From: Cloacibacterium sp047601505
GTDB lineage: Bacteria; Bacteroidota; Bacteroidia; Flavobacteriales; Weeksellaceae
Length of the DNA: 64,000 nucleotides
Assembly (NCBI RefSeq): GCF_047601505.1
Contig: NZ_JASGJD010000001.1
Span: forward strand, 1,550,001-1,614,000
Reading direction: 5' to 3'
How positions within the stretch are numbered: position 1 is the first letter of the stretch; the number at the start of each line of letters is the position of its first letter. The position numbers and the translations under genes are program-made. The notes under the pieces are model-generated. The model saw only the letters and a program-made list of their open reading frames with translations. It had not been told where the DNA came from and ran no database searches. This document shows, piece after piece, positions 25,693 through 36,800 of the stretch.

Positions 25693-27024
25693 TTATTCCT
25701 TTATAAATTTACCAGAAGTATTATATTCATTATTCTTTAAACTGTACAGATAAATTCCTTTTTTAAGATTTTCTACATTTATCTTTATTGGATTGATGAA
25801 GTTGGATATTTTATTATAAGCAATAATTTTTTGACCACTTATAGCATAAATTTCTATGGAAGTATTACCTTCTGTTTTATTGTTAAAATCAAAGTTGATG
25901 TAATTTTTTGCTACAGTAGGGTAAACTCTAATATTTTTGTTACCATCAATTTCACTTATTGCTAAGTTGGAACAAGTTCCTTGTGTAATAATTCCAGTAT
26001 TGGTAACTTGTAAGGTTGCACCTGCTCCGCAAGAAAAATCAGAAACTCTACCTGCAACTTCGGTTACTGGCATTATTGATGCAGAATACGATGGAGCAGC
26101 AACGGTGCCAGCATTCGATGGGATATTTCCTAGACAGTTGTCAAAATTAATACCTACTGTTCCTCCATCTGTAGAAACATAACTTCTGTATATGTTGCTA
26201 ATTTGAGCAAAATGAGTATTTTGTACATAGCAAATAGAGTTATTAGTTCCACCTCCAAGACCAATAGCTAAAGAGCTAGAAACAGAAGTTTTATAGTAAC
26301 AGTTTAAGATGTGTAATTGAGCATTTCTGGCTCTAGGCATTCTTTCTTTGCATCCTTCAGCCCAATAACAGTTTTGAAATGTTATACTAAAATTTCCATC
26401 TGCGGGATAATCTGTTGAGCTAGAACCTAGTAAATCTGAAAATCTATGGTCATTACTTCCTCCAGAACCACCTGCTAATGGAGGTTTTAAATAAGTGAAT
26501 TTACACCAAGATACAGTTACATTATCAGATTGTCCTTTTATATCAAAATTTCCGTCTTGTCCGTCTTGAAATTCGCAATGATCTACCCAAAGATTAGTGC
26601 ATCCATCTGAAGTTAGATTATCTTGCCCATCTATATCGTAAGCTCCTGGACCAACAAAGATTAAATTTCTTATAATTACATTATTAGAACCAGATTTTAG
26701 ATAAATTATTCCAGCACCAGGATTAGATTGGTTTTCATTAATGAGTTTTGCACCAGGTAATCCAATGATAGATTTATTTTTAATAACAGCACTTATTGGT
26801 TGCCCAAAAGGAATTGTTATTTGTCCTGATACTAATATTACTCTGGCATCAGCCGCCGTAATGTTGTTTTTTAATTCTGTATAAGTAGATACAATAACAG
26901 GGCTTGCGTTGCTTCCTCCTGTAGTTGCTGCACCAAAGCCTTCGGGAGAGTTAAAAAAATAACTCTGCCCAAAGGTGGAGATGTTAAATAAAATTAAAAA
27001 AACTATATAAAAAAAATTTTTCAT
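25693..27024 (-). CDS. Secreted PL1 pectate lyase with T9SS sorting domain
   Basis: The 443-residue protein has a signal peptide (to FGQ20). The PL1 helix shows LWVDHCEF (145-152), DGNFDIKG (157-164, calcium Asp) and RMPRAR (228-233, the catalytic RxPxxR); the Pro-rich stretch KPPLAGGSGGSND is a lyase loop. A T9SS domain ends the protein (IRVYPTVAKNYINFDF ... KKGIYLYSLKNNEYN). It is smaller than the PL1 at 21639 and lacks extra binding modules. It cleaves demethylated homogalacturonan outside the cell. It follows the large CE8 gene by 6 bp, so methylesterase and lyase are made together. Confidence 0.93.
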   Translation of the reverse strand: MKNFFYIVFLILFNISTFGQSYFFNSPEGFGAATTGGSNASPVIVSTYTELKNNITAADARVILVSGQITIPFGQPISAVIKNKSIIGLPGAKLINENQSNPGAGIIYLKSGSNNVIIRNLIFVGPGAYDIDGQDNLTSDGCTNLWVDHCEFQDGQDGNFDIKGQSDNVTVSWCKFTYLKPPLAGGSGGSNDHRFSDLLGSSSTDYPADGNFSITFQNCYWAEGCKERMPRARNAQLHILNCYYKTSVSSSLAIGLGGGTNNSICYVQNTHFAQISNIYRSYVSTDGGTVGINFDNCLGNIPSNAGTVAAPSYSASIMPVTEVAGRVSDFSCGAGATLQVTNTGIITQGTCSNLAISEIDGNKNIRVYPTVAKNYINFDFNNKTEGNTSIEIYAISGQKIIAYNKISNFINPIKINVENLKKGIYLYSLKNNEYNTSGKFIKE

Positions 27025-27030
27025 GAAATG

Positions 27031-30000
27031 TTATTTAATTAATATTTTAGAAGAAAATATACCTTCTGAAGATTGAGTATTTACAATCCAAACGCCCTTC
27101 GGTAAGTTGGTGCTAAATTCTTTATTAGTACTTACTGTTTTTAGTAAATTTCCTGCCATTGAGTAAATACTAACTTTTGTTTTGCTTTTTATATTAGAAA
27201 TATAAATTTCATTACCAATTGCGTAAATTTTTACAGATGATTTCTGATTATTATTTTGAGTGCTCAATGTATCATTGTTGGCAAGTGCTGATATTGGGTC
27301 CCATCCATCATTTCCTTTTGTAAAATTGTAAGTTGTAATAGGTGTGCCATCATTTAAAATAGGATTAGTAAGGATAGTAGCCCAAGAAGCTCTGCTAGAA
27401 GAATTATTAATTCCAGAAATTTCCATAGTTCCAAATTCATACATTCCAGGAGAGGTGCCTCCAAGAGAGTTATTCCACCCTAAAGTTGTTATTAGAGACA
27501 AACCGCTATTTGACGGATTATTAGATGTTTCTATAGTTGTATTATAAAATACCACTTCGCTGGTATTAGCTTGCCAAGGTCTTCCGAAATATCCAGGGTT
27601 TGCTCTATAATTCGAATTGGTGCTGATACCAGAATTAGTAGAGGTAATGGTACATTCATACATAAGGAATCCTCGTCCTGAACTTTGTTGTGCAGCTGTG
27701 ATATATGCCAAATCATTAGTAGCGTCTGAAACATTCATTACTAAATTTGTTTTGTAGAAAACAGCAGTCATGGCACCAAAAATGTAATCTACAGCTCCAA
27801 GTATATCTCCTTTGTAAATCACAACTCTGGAGTTAGTACCTCCGTAAAAAGTGTCTTGTCTGCCAATAACTTTGCATTTATTTAGAATAGCTTTATCTGT
27901 ATTATTGGCAAATGCAATAGCAGCAGCTCTTTCTACAAGATTTCTTTGTTGCACGGTTACATCTCCAATTGCTGTAGGTCTTGCTCCTGGGCTTCCAGAT
28001 GACCAAGGAACTACCACATCTTGAGATTCTTTAAGAGAAATATATTGATTAAATGAGTTTTCAAAAATAATGTTTTCTGCTTCAAAACCGTTTGCATTCA
28101 CTACTACAGTTGCATTCCAGTAAGAGGCATTGGTAGTTCCTGCGCCAGTATTAACGTAAGAGTAATTTCCGTTTTGTTTGTTTACCTCTAATACTTCCTT
28201 ATTCCATTTTTGGTTATTTGCCATGCTGTAATAATTGTAACCATGTCCGTAATATGAGGTAATTCTTACCGCATTTGGGTCTATATTTACTCCTTTGTTC
28301 GCTAAATTAGTATTAGGTGTAGATGAAGAATTTTTTAAAGTAACATTTGTTTGAGAGACTACTAACATTTCTTCATAATTGCCAGGGTCTATTTCTATAG
28401 TAACTCTTTCATTGTTAGGTCTTACCATGTTTGTAATTGCATCTAATGCAGCATTAATACTTTGGTGTTGTTTGTTATTACCTACAGTTATAGTAGGGGA
28501 GTAGGTTGCATTAGGAACCACCTTTATTTCGGTGAAATAACTGGTTCCTGAGCCACCTACAGTAATTGTTGCAAAACCATCTGTAGAACCATTGTAGATA
28601 TATTGTGTACTTTCAATATTAGAAGTACTGCCAGAAGTTGTACTAATGGTAGCGCCTCCGTCAATTGAAAAATTTGCAGCGTAATAATAGTAAACTAACA
28701 CTTTTTGCCCCACTGTAACAGGAACTAAAATTTTAGCTCCAGAATTTGCAGTTAAATCTCCTTGAGCTTGTCTCCCGGTAACAGTTCCATTTAACTGCAT
28801 ACCTTTGTAATAAGCTGTAGAAGTACTGCTAAATGCTTTATCATCAAAAGACCATTTGGTAACTGGTTGAAAAACAATTGTTTTAGAGGTTGATGAGCTG
28901 TTTATTATAAGATTAGAGGTAAGAGCCTGTTCTACAGAAAAATTATCTAACCCAAGAGCTTCTATTTTATAAGTGCCGCTTCTTAAATTGATATTGCTTA
29001 CATCCGTAAAAGTATAACTGTAGCCAGTTTCATTAATATTGGTAAATTTTAACTGAAGACAGGCAAGCTGAGTGCTTGTTAAACCAGAGGTATTAATAGA
29101 AACTGGGTAAACAGGTTTTGCTATAAAAGATAAATCAGAAATTGTATTAGCAGATATATTTACAGTTGACGGCGAAATTTGATAATCATTAACACCACTT
29201 GCTGTGATGGTATATAGAACATTCTGGTCTAAATCTACAGAATATGTACTATTAGCTGTATTTATAACCGGAGTAGGAATATACACGCTACCACTTGCAG
29301 CATCTGGAGTAAACGTTAATCCTAGATTAGAAATAGAGGTTCCTAAATTTGAAATATTACCAGATAAATTTTGTAGAGTAACTTTTGTTATTGTAATGTC
29401 GTTCACAGATGTATTGCTTGCTCCAGTTGTATTTATAGAGCTTCCAGATGTTATAATATAGCCATTAGCATCTACTAAACTTAGATTGTAAGTGTAACCA
29501 ATGGGAAGATTAATATTATAAGCGCCTGAATTTATGGGAGCAGACCAAGTTTTTCCTGCACTATTAGTAAAAACAATGGAGTAATTACTAGGTAAACCTA
29601 TAGCATTTGTAGTATTAATATTACCAGAAAGTGAAGTGTAAACTGCGTGTTTTCTGTATATTCTGAAAAAACTAACTTTGGCAACACCATCATAAATCTT
29701 ATAAGTTCCTGTTGTTTTAGCTACGAATTTTGCTGTAGTTACGGCTCCGGAAATTGATGTTGTAGTTATTGCATCTGATTGTAATGCGGGATTGCTTTCA
29801 TTTATAAATTTCAAAGAACCATCTAAATCTCCTCTTGCAATTATGGTAACTTCATCATCTTCTTGCAATGTCATCTTCATATACCTAGAAGAACCATCAC
29901 TTACAATGCCGTTTCCGTAAACCCTTCCTGTGTATGCGATTACACTGGCAATATTGTTGTCGTATCTTGTTAAATTAGTGTTAGTTGTTCTTAATCTGTC

Positions 30001-30228
30001 ATTTGTAGTTCCAACCCAAGATAAAATACCAGACGTAAAATTAGGTAGTGTTTTACCTGTTGTTCCAGGTGTTACACCACTATACCAAGCATTAATAGCA
30101 GCTTCGTCCAGCATATTATTATAAGTGCTATTATCCAGTTGAGTTGCCCCAAAATCCCAGACATCAATTAACTGAGCTTGTTGTAAATTAAAAACTAAAA
30201 AGGAAAAAAGTAAAATTATTTTTTTCAT
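27031..30228 (-). CDS. Large modular CE8 pectin methylesterase with T9SS domain
   Basis: The 1065-residue protein has a signal peptide (to QQAQ19) and an N-terminal beta-sandwich module (~20-190, IDVWDFGATQL to VAKVSFFRIY). Two Ig/carboxypeptidase-regulatory-like repeats follow (~195-450), then a second beta-sandwich (~455-575). The CE8 beta-helix (~580-985) carries GRQDTF near 789-794, VDYIFG near 813-818 and FGRPWQ near 881-886. A short T9SS domain ends the chain (VSIYSMAGNLLKTVST, KGVWIVNTQSSEG). It de-esterifies polymeric pectin at the cell surface. It is 3-fold longer than the usual CE8 catalytic unit. Gene order places it between GH43 (99 bp upstream) and PL1 (6 bp downstream). Confidence 0.92.
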   Translation of the reverse strand: MKKIILLFSFLVFNLQQAQLIDVWDFGATQLDNSTYNNMLDEAAINAWYSGVTPGTTGKTLPNFTSGILSWVGTTNDRLRTTNTNLTRYDNNIASVIAYTGRVYGNGIVSDGSSRYMKMTLQEDDEVTIIARGDLDGSLKFINESNPALQSDAITTTSISGAVTTAKFVAKTTGTYKIYDGVAKVSFFRIYRKHAVYTSLSGNINTTNAIGLPSNYSIVFTNSAGKTWSAPINSGAYNINLPIGYTYNLSLVDANGYIITSGSSINTTGASNTSVNDITITKVTLQNLSGNISNLGTSISNLGLTFTPDAASGSVYIPTPVINTANSTYSVDLDQNVLYTITASGVNDYQISPSTVNISANTISDLSFIAKPVYPVSINTSGLTSTQLACLQLKFTNINETGYSYTFTDVSNINLRSGTYKIEALGLDNFSVEQALTSNLIINSSSTSKTIVFQPVTKWSFDDKAFSSTSTAYYKGMQLNGTVTGRQAQGDLTANSGAKILVPVTVGQKVLVYYYYAANFSIDGGATISTTSGSTSNIESTQYIYNGSTDGFATITVGGSGTSYFTEIKVVPNATYSPTITVGNNKQHQSINAALDAITNMVRPNNERVTIEIDPGNYEEMLVVSQTNVTLKNSSSTPNTNLANKGVNIDPNAVRITSYYGHGYNYYSMANNQKWNKEVLEVNKQNGNYSYVNTGAGTTNASYWNATVVVNANGFEAENIIFENSFNQYISLKESQDVVVPWSSGSPGARPTAIGDVTVQQRNLVERAAAIAFANNTDKAILNKCKVIGRQDTFYGGTNSRVVIYKGDILGAVDYIFGAMTAVFYKTNLVMNVSDATNDLAYITAAQQSSGRGFLMYECTITSTNSGISTNSNYRANPGYFGRPWQANTSEVVFYNTTIETSNNPSNSGLSLITTLGWNNSLGGTSPGMYEFGTMEISGINNSSSRASWATILTNPILNDGTPITTYNFTKGNDGWDPISALANNDTLSTQNNNQKSSVKIYAIGNEIYISNIKSKTKVSIYSMAGNLLKTVSTNKEFSTNLPKGVWIVNTQSSEGIFSSKILIK

Positions 30229-30327
30229 AGTATCTAATATTTTGTGTTATTTTTTGGTGATGTTTTCTTACAGCTACTATATTTTTAAGCTGATTTCTTG
30301 AATTTTTCGGAAAAGAGATAAGGATTT

Positions 30328-31947
30328 CTATGGTTGTTCGAATCTTATCCAATCTATATTTGTATAGCCAGCATCATTTATAAAACCTTCTCTAAGTGCT
30401 AGAAATCCTATTTTTGCACCAATCCATTTTCCTTCTTTTATAGAGAATATTTCTCCTATTTTTCTATAGTTTTTTTGATCTTCACTATAAGAAAATATTG
30501 CACTTCCGTCTTCAGATATTTTTATTCTTAGGAAGAGGTCTTTATTTTTTATTTTGGTTCTGCTTAGTTCTTCTTCGTTAGTTTTTTTGTCTGCATTTAA
30601 GCAAACTATTTGAGATATATAAAATTTACCATCAATTCTTTTTATTCTGAGATAAGAATAATCTAATCCCATTATTACAAATCCAAATTCTTCGTTATTG
30701 TTTTTTAGAAAATTAGATGCCTTTACCGTAGCGGTAAAATTAGGAGCAGAGATTTTCTGTAAAAGTAGATTAGGAACATCAAAAAGGTTTTTGTAATTCT
30801 CTGGTTTGGGGATGCAGTTTAAAGTGAAGAATCCTAAGCTGCTAGGAAATCCCCATTGGATTTGAGGATTAGCATGCCACTGCCATTGTAAGCCAAGTTT
30901 TGGATTATTGAATTCATCAGAATCATTTGGAGATATTACAGGAAAGTCTTTGCCTACATCTGGTTTTTTATAAGTGGTTACAGGTTCTCCAATTCCATCA
31001 TTGTCATCATCTACTCCTATTACAGGCCAATCGTTTTTCCATGTCATAGGTTGAAGATGTAGAATTCTACCAAAAGAGCCTTTGTCTTGAAAGTGAATGA
31101 ACCAGTCTTCGCCATTTTTCGTGTTAATCCAAGCACCTTGATGAGGTCCGTTTATATTTGTTTTTCCTTGATGAAGAACTTTTTTCTTTTCGTAAGGTCC
31201 AAAAATGTTTTTAGAACGAAGAACGGTTTGCCATCCTGTAGAAACGCCACCAGCTGGAGCGAAAATATAATAATAGTCGTTTTTTTTATAGATTTTAGGC
31301 CCTTCAATTGTGGGTTCTTCTTGGTGTCCGTCTATAATTAATACATCATCATTATTTGCTTTGGTTCCCTCATTATTCATTGTGCAAGCTGCTAGAATAC
31401 TTTTTATGCCAGCTCTGCTTCCCGCGAAAGCATAGAAGAGATAAGTCTTACCATCATCATCCCAAAGTGGGGTAGGGTCTATTAATCCTTTGCCTGATTT
31501 TATTAGAATTGGTTCGCTCCATAATCCTTTAGGATCGTTGGTTTTTATCATATAAATTCCATAATCTGGATCTGGATAAAAAATGTAGAAGGTATTGTTA
31601 TGAAATCTTATGCAAGGTGCCCAAACACCGTTTCCATGTTGAGGGAGGTTGTATTTTTCTTCGGGAATATTTTTTGTTAATGCGTAGGATACGAGTTTCC
31701 AATTTACTAAATCGTAAGATTCTAAAATGGGTAATCCTGGGATGCAATTAAACGAAGATGCCGTCATGTAAAATTTATCATCAATTCTTATTACATCTGG
31801 ATCTGAGTAATCGCTGTATAAAATTGGGTTAGTATAAGTGCCGTTTCTATTGTCTGCACTATATAGAAATTTGTTTTGTAATTTTATATTTTGACTTTTT
31901 AGAATTACAAAAAAAATTGTAAGCAGAAATAGTAGGTACTTTTTCAT
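30328..31947 (-). CDS. GH43 family glycoside hydrolase (arabinan/xylan-type side-chain enzyme)
   Basis: The 539-residue protein has a signal peptide (MKKYLLFLLTIFFVILKSQ). The five-blade propeller has the base Asp in SDPDVIR (D49 region), the pKa-modulating Asp in GLIDPTPLWDDDG (D157) and the acid Glu in TIEGPKIY (E215). A C-terminal beta-sandwich (~340-539, FNNPKLGLQWQWHANP ... NIDWIRFE) is typical of larger GH43 subfamilies. In a pectin operon the likely substrate is an arabinose- or xylose-bearing side chain; a galactan-type activity cannot be excluded. No T9SS domain, so probably periplasmic. It follows susD by 96 bp across a terminator-like hairpin. Confidence 0.9.
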   Translation of the reverse strand: MKKYLLFLLTIFFVILKSQNIKLQNKFLYSADNRNGTYTNPILYSDYSDPDVIRIDDKFYMTASSFNCIPGLPILESYDLVNWKLVSYALTKNIPEEKYNLPQHGNGVWAPCIRFHNNTFYIFYPDPDYGIYMIKTNDPKGLWSEPILIKSGKGLIDPTPLWDDDGKTYLFYAFAGSRAGIKSILAACTMNNEGTKANNDDVLIIDGHQEEPTIEGPKIYKKNDYYYIFAPAGGVSTGWQTVLRSKNIFGPYEKKKVLHQGKTNINGPHQGAWINTKNGEDWFIHFQDKGSFGRILHLQPMTWKNDWPVIGVDDDNDGIGEPVTTYKKPDVGKDFPVISPNDSDEFNNPKLGLQWQWHANPQIQWGFPSSLGFFTLNCIPKPENYKNLFDVPNLLLQKISAPNFTATVKASNFLKNNNEEFGFVIMGLDYSYLRIKRIDGKFYISQIVCLNADKKTNEEELSRTKIKNKDLFLRIKISEDGSAIFSYSEDQKNYRKIGEIFSIKEGKWIGAKIGFLALREGFINDAGYTNIDWIRFEQP

Positions 31948-31974
31948 CTTATTAATTGAATTTGAGTAAAAAAA

Positions 31975-32021
31975 CTTGCCAATTAATTTAAAAAGTATTG
32001 ACTCAAAAAATTAATGGCAAG
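31975..32021 (-). terminator. Terminator-like hairpin between susD and GH43 (possible attenuator)
   Basis: On the minus strand a ~14-bp stem (CTTGCCATTAATTT pairing with AAATTAATTGGCAAG, one bulged base) is followed by TTTTTTTA. It sits directly after the susD stop codon and inside an otherwise continuous transcription unit. It is likely to reduce read-through into the enzyme genes or protect the 3' end of susCD mRNA. Confidence 0.7.
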
Positions 32022-32043
32022 TTTAGTTTATAAATAATTAATC

Positions 32044-33846
32044 CTAGTATCCGTAATCGTTTACAAGTTGTCCGTTGCTAGCATCTATAATTGCTTGCCA
32101 AATTGGCCAGAATTGTCTGGTATCTGGGTCTCTTTTATAGAGTGCATTTATTTTAGAATCAGTAAGAGAAGTCCAAGAAACTGAAGTATATGGATTTGTT
32201 TGGGTAGAAGGGTCGTTAAATTCACCTCTATTCAAACCATAGATGATAAGTGATATGTTATCAGTATTGTATTTGTAATAAAGCGTAGAAGGTACATCAG
32301 CGTATAAACCAGAACGATTTTTCAGGTCTGTCATTCTTTGTTTTGCTTCTGCAAGTTTAGCCCCGAGTAAGTTCCATCTAATTAAGGCTTGTTTACGTTC
32401 CATTTCTCCGGTAAATTCAAATTTCTGTTCATCTACAATTGCATTAAACATGGCTTGTTTAGAAGTGAGAGCATTTACATAATTTTCTACTTTTACAGGT
32501 CTGTCTGCAGGTGCAAAAGCTCTGTTTCTTAGTTGTTTTAAATAAGGCGCCGCCGCAGCAGGACCTTCTAATTCGTTAGCCGTTTCAGCAGCCATCAATA
32601 AAATTTCTGCATATCTCATGTAGATTTTGTTTACACCATCATCATTTTTGGATGTTACTAATCTTTTCATCCATTCGAATCTGTATTTTCCGAAATACCA
32701 TTTGTTTTGTGTGCCAAGTTGTTGTTTTGCAATACCATTTACTGCAGTTCCCCATAAATAAGGTACACAGGTTACATCTCTTCTGGTATCTTTGGTGTCA
32801 TAATCGTAATAAATATAAGGTAATGGGCCCGCTTGTCCCCCTTTTTTATCCCCCATTTGTTGATATTGGTCTGCTGAGGTATGGTATACTCCAAAAGTAA
32901 ACATAACACGTCCTCTGCCTTCTCCGAATGGGATTTCCCAAAGAGATTCGCTACCAGCAGTAGTAATTTCATTATTATAATTTCTCCATAATCCTTCAAA
33001 AGTAGCTTCTAATTTTGCACTTCCACTATTGATGACGTCTCTGCATTCTTTTAGAGCTAGTGCATACATTTTATCTACAGATAAATCTGGGTCCGTGCTT
33101 CTTCTTACAGCATCTGGGTATTGTTGGAAGCCACTGGCTGCAAGTGCTAATCTTGCTCTAAGTCCTTTTACAAAAGCTTTGTTCACGGTTTCTACAGAAG
33201 TGTTGTAAGATTGTCCGGGCCAAGGTACCAATTCTTCAGCTTCTCCTAAATCTGCAATAATTTGTTTGTAGATAATATCTCTGCTAGATTTTGGAATGTA
33301 TGCAGTTTCGTTGGTTATTGGTTCGAAACGAGCTGGAACATCTCCCCAACCTTTAAGTAAATCTGCATAGTAAATAGCTCTATAAGTAAGTGCTTCGCCA
33401 AGATAGTATCCTAATTCTGAACCCGGGGTAGGATTTCCGTATTTTTTTATACCTCTTATGGCCATATTTGCTCTTTCAATACCTTGATACATCATTGCAA
33501 AGGCATTTGGTGGTGTGGTGGAATTCATCTGAGAATTGGTGGGTTTTGCATCGTACACACACAAGTCTGCATTATCACTAGAAGTAGATTCTGAAGAGTT
33601 ATACCATTCTACATCTGTATTCATTCCGTACCAAGGAGTCCATCTTCCTCTGTAAGAGTTTGTTTCAAACATCGGGAGTAGTATGCCGTCTATAGCTCCT
33701 TTTGCTAAACCCGGAGTAGAGAATATTGTTTCTTCGTCTGCAGAAGAGCCCGCATCTGGAGATAGAACATCATCTGCTATCATATTACAGGAAATGGTAG
33801 TGACCAAAAGCATTAATAGTCCTGAAATTTTTATGAATATTTTCAT
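32044..33846 (-). CDS. SusD/RagB-family outer-membrane glycan-binding lipoprotein
   Basis: The 600-residue protein has a lipoprotein signal (LVTTISCNM). SusD features are the N-terminal region with GLAKGAIDGIL, TPR-like helices (YYLGEALTYRAIYYADLLKG, VNKAFVKGLRARLALAASG) and the late YMRYAEILLMAAETANEL followed by LKQLRNRAF. The C-terminal segment has ERKQALIRWNLL. It binds pectin oligosaccharides at the cell surface and acts as the lid of the SusC channel. It lies 53 bp after susC, the classic pair order. Length is at the long end of the family. Confidence 0.95.
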   Translation of the reverse strand: MKIFIKISGLLMLLVTTISCNMIADDVLSPDAGSSADEETIFSTPGLAKGAIDGILLPMFETNSYRGRWTPWYGMNTDVEWYNSSESTSSDNADLCVYDAKPTNSQMNSTTPPNAFAMMYQGIERANMAIRGIKKYGNPTPGSELGYYLGEALTYRAIYYADLLKGWGDVPARFEPITNETAYIPKSSRDIIYKQIIADLGEAEELVPWPGQSYNTSVETVNKAFVKGLRARLALAASGFQQYPDAVRRSTDPDLSVDKMYALALKECRDVINSGSAKLEATFEGLWRNYNNEITTAGSESLWEIPFGEGRGRVMFTFGVYHTSADQYQQMGDKKGGQAGPLPYIYYDYDTKDTRRDVTCVPYLWGTAVNGIAKQQLGTQNKWYFGKYRFEWMKRLVTSKNDDGVNKIYMRYAEILLMAAETANELEGPAAAAPYLKQLRNRAFAPADRPVKVENYVNALTSKQAMFNAIVDEQKFEFTGEMERKQALIRWNLLGAKLAEAKQRMTDLKNRSGLYADVPSTLYYKYNTDNISLIIYGLNRGEFNDPSTQTNPYTSVSWTSLTDSKINALYKRDPDTRQFWPIWQAIIDASNGQLVNDYGY

Positions 33847-33899
33847 TTTTTTTATTTTTAAATTTTAATTAAATAATAATTCTAACGTCTGTTTTCTAA

Positions 33900-36800
33900 T
33901 TAAAAGTTTAAGTTAAATCCGAAAACAATTTGTCTGCTTCTAGGGTAAGGAGAGCTATCTACACCTGGTGTAAGAGGTGTTTTTCTTCGGGTAGAAACTT
34001 CTGGGTCTGAACCAGAATAGTTGGTAAGTACAAATAAATTGTACCCAGTCGCAAATAATCTGATTTTGGATAATTTTAATTTTTTAACCAAAGAATCTGG
34101 AAGGGAGTATCCTAATGTTAATGTATTAAGTCTAAGGAATGAGCCATCTTCTATTGCCCAGCTGCTTACAACATATCTTGACATATACGGAGACCACATG
34201 GTGGTATTAGCATTAAGAGCTGCTAAAGCAGTAGGGTCTGTAACCAATGCACCAGAATTAGGATCTATATTTGTCCATCTGGAACCGTCTGCCATTACAG
34301 CACTTAAATTTCTGTATTGCCCATCCGGAGAAGTAGTAGCAGAGGTAAATTCTATTTTGTCTGCATTATACACATCATTACCAATACTCCAGTTGAATGC
34401 TGCTGAGATGTCAAAATTTTTAACTACACCGTTTATGGTAAATCCTCCTGTACTTTTTGGGTTGGTGTTTCCAATAACTGTTCTGTCTTTGTCATTCACT
34501 ACGCCATCTCCGTTTAGGTCTTTTAGTTTCATACTTCCAGGTGCTAAGTAGCCTACTGTTGGATTAGAATTTGCAATACCTGCTTTTAAAGTGTATTTAT
34601 CATTGTTATAATCAAAGTCAGATACTTCATATCTTCCATCGCTTACGTATCCATAGATAAGACCTAGAGGATTTCCTACTGAAATTAGATAATCATTACC
34701 AATAGCAGGAGAAGAGGTCCATGTACTAGATGTGGTAAAGTCATTCATTATACCAAGAGAAAGGATTTTATTTTTGTTCCAAGCAGAGTTGATGGCAAAG
34801 CTCAATTTGTAATCTTGTTTTTTAATGGCATCATAGTTTAAAGTTATTTCTAAACCTTTGTTCTGGTTGTCTCCCATGTTTCTGTATTGGGCATCGTACC
34901 CTGTACCAATGGTAGGGAAGAGAAGAAGTAAATCTGAGGTTTTGTTTTTGTACAAATCTATAGTACCAGAAAGTTTACCTTTGAATAATTCAAAATCTAA
35001 TCCTACGTTCTGTGTGGTAGTGGTTTCCCATTTCAAATCTGGGTTTGCCATTATTTTGTAAGGCGCCCAATAGTTAGCTACATTATTAATCCAAGCACTT
35101 AAAGTGTTTTGATAAGTTTGTACCAATTGCCCAACAGGAATGTTGTTATTACCTGCTTTACCATAACTTGCTCTAAGTTTTAAGAATTTAATCCAATCTA
35201 CATTTTCTAAAAAGCTTTCTGAACTTAGTTTCCAGCCAAGGGCTGCAGAAGGGAAGTATCCCCATTTGTTATTGTCTAAAAATTTACTAGAACCATCAGC
35301 ACGCATTGTAGCTGTTAAGAGGTACTTGTCTTTATAATCGTAATTTACGCGTCCGAAGAATGAGAATAATCGATCATCTTGATAATTGAAATTGTCTGCG
35401 TTAGCATATTGAGCAGAGCTAGAGAAATTAACGGCATCTTCGAACGTAAATGTTTTAAAATAACCTTGCATAGTATTGGTAAGTACATTAGAGGTGTAAT
35501 TAATATACTCTTGTCCTAATAATAATTTTACAGAATGATCTTCTCCGAGATAACTTTTAAAATCGTAATTTAAGGTATTTGCAATACGGAATCTGTTGTT
35601 TTCTTCGTCAATCATTATTAATGCTGGCTTATTCTGGTTGGTGCCTAGTGGCATTGTTCTGGCGTAATAAGTAGAAACACCATAGAAACGATTGTCTTTG
35701 TTTCTGTAGAAGTCTGTACCTATTTCACTGTGAAATTCTAAGTTTTTAATAATTTTCCAGTTGATGCTTCCTTGCATGCTATAGTTTCTCTTATCTTGGC
35801 TTCTGGCATTATCTCTATTGGCGACATAAGGATTAATTAAGTAATCGTCTTCGGTAGAGCTGCCTATATCCTCTGAGACTAATCCTGGGATGTTGATAGG
35901 AGAGTAGCCTACCATATTTCTTAATCTGGAGTCTGCCGAAGAAGCTTCTTTTTGTTCGTTGGTGCCACTACCGTCTATGGTGGTTTTAGAATATCTAAAT
36001 TTTAATCCTATTTCTAGGTTTTTACTGGCTTTGTTTTTCAAACCTAAAGTAATATTATCTCTTTTGAAACCTGAACCCATCAATATGCCGTCTTCTTTGT
36101 AATGAGTAAGACCAAGGTTATAGCTTATTTTATCGCTACCGCCTCTTACGCCTAAATCAGTATTTTGAAAAGTACCTGTATTTCCCATTAACTTATCTTG
36201 CCAATCTAGTGCTTCGTAGTCTTTGAATTTGTTCATTTCATTAAATTGACCAAAATATTTTTCGTATGTGGTAGCATTTGCATTGCTAGGAGTAGGAGAG
36301 CTGGAGTCTAGCATCGCATATTCGTATTGCCATTTAGCATAATCGTAAGGTGATAATACTTTTATTTTTTTAGCTAAAAATTTATATCCCATAAAACTAT
36401 TGAGAGATACACTTAGTTTGCCTTCTCTACCGCTTTTGGTAGTTATCAATACTACACCGTTTGCTCCTCTTGAACCATAAATTGCTGTTGAAGAAGCGTC
36501 TTTTAGTACGGAGATGTTTTCAATATCTGATGAAGAAATATCATTTAAACTGTTTACCGGGAAGCCATCTACAATAATAAGTGGAGAAGAATCTTGGCTA
36601 ATAGAAGTTCCGCCACGTACTTTTAGATTGATGGTAGCATCTGGAGAACCTTCGGTACTTGTTACTGATAAGCCGGCAACTCTTCCAGTTAGTGCTTCTG
36701 CTACACTTGCTACAGGGACATTTTTTAAGTCTGCACCTTTTATTACAGCTACAGAACCTGTAAGATCACTTTTTTTAGCAGTACCATAACCAATCATTAC

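Noticed and set aside
34021..34551. 176-codon open frame antisense to susC
   Set aside because: It lies fully inside a well-conserved transporter gene, has no recognisable domain and mirrors the codon pattern of the opposite strand.
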